A DNA stretch of 5,896 nucleotides from NCBI GenBank assembly GCA_012719115.1, contig JAAYAZ010000191.1, positions 1-5,896 of the forward strand, in the 5' to 3' direction. Positions 5,826-5,896 of the stretch are shown one piece after another; position 1 is the stretch's first letter; the number at the start of each line of letters is the position of its first letter. A model generated the notes under the pieces. The model did no database searches. It was given only the letters and a program-made list of their open reading frames with translations, and was not told where the DNA came from. A program made the position numbers and the translations under genes. Source of the DNA: Dehalococcoidales bacterium (GTDB taxonomy: Bacteria > Chloroflexota > Dehalococcoidia > Dehalococcoidales > UBA5627).

Positions 5826-5896
5826 GATTGTACCCGAGGTCTTATGTATTGAGAGGAAAATGGTGGGCCACTCTGGATTCGAACCAGAGACTCTCC
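5826..5896. repeat. 71-bp direct repeat, copy 2 (may continue past the right edge)
   Basis: This is the second copy of the block at 5704-5774, offset by exactly 122 bases and 69/71 identical. It reaches the last base of the window, so its true length and whether more copies follow are unknown. Confidence 0.9.
5861..5896 (-). tRNA. 3' end of a tRNA gene or tRNA-like copy, cut by the window edge
   Basis: The minus strand shows encoded CCA (5863-5861), discriminator A, acceptor strand GTGGCCC (5871-5865), a perfect T-arm (5888-5872) and part of the variable region, all identical to the remnant at 5739 except one variable-region base. An intact gene would need a 5' acceptor GGGCCAC about 40 bases beyond the window. 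If present, this is the functional tRNA and the copy at 5739 is its partial duplicate; if absent, both are remnants. The anticodon is not visible. Confidence 0.5.

Noticed and set aside
5704..5896. CRISPR array
   Set aside because: Only two repeats are seen, they are 71 bp long and contain a tRNA 3' end, and there are no cas genes; tRNA-derived duplication explains them better.

Overview
The window looks like ordinary bacterial chromosome of moderate G+C. The best guess is an anaerobe of the Chloroflexota (Dehalococcoidia-like) or a similar lineage. That guess rests on the pairing of a phenylacetate-CoA ligase with a tandem-ACT protein, on a signal-peptide-free 5'-nucleotidase, and on a zinc-ribbon/proline-rich protein. 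It is inferred from remembered family resemblance and was not tested by search.

Layout, left to right. (1) Positions 1-233 hold the 5' end of an unrecognised minus-strand gene that leaves the window, served by a good sigma-70-type promoter (TTGACA-17-TAGTAT, minus strand). (2) A divergent intergenic region (234-437) carries a second, plus-strand promoter (TTGCTA-18-TATAAT) and two small inverted repeats. (3) On the plus strand come a four-helix membrane protein of unknown function (438-1190) and, 82 bp later, a cytoplasmic-type bifunctional metallophosphatase/5'-nucleotidase (1273-2739). (4) A perfect 26-bp palindrome (2743-2768) separates these from the convergent minus-strand genes and probably terminates transcription from both sides. 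(5) On the minus strand is a zinc-ribbon protein with a Pro/Gln-rich linker and a C-terminal beta-rich domain (2800-3624). Further upstream is a tightly coupled two-gene operon: phenylacetate-CoA ligase (paaK-like, 4255-5553), then a tandem ACT-domain protein (3816-4253). (6) The operon leader (5554-5643) holds a hairpin and a candidate -10 box. (7) The right edge (5704-5896) contains a 71-bp direct repeat, copies 122 bp apart and 69/71 identical. Each copy carries the 3' end of a tRNA on the minus strand: the first is a 5'-truncated remnant and the second runs off the window.

How the genes work together: only the ligase/ACT pair is clearly functionally linked. The ligase stop codon and the ACT start codon are one base apart, and the ACT Shine-Dalgarno lies inside the ligase's last codons. 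This fits CoA activation of an aryl acid made from aromatic amino acids, with the ACT protein a likely amino-acid-sensing partner. The nucleotidase, membrane protein and zinc-ribbon protein show no evident link to that pathway. I do not see a defence system, CRISPR array, transposase or biosynthetic cluster. The least ordinary part is the repeated tRNA-derived segment at the right edge.
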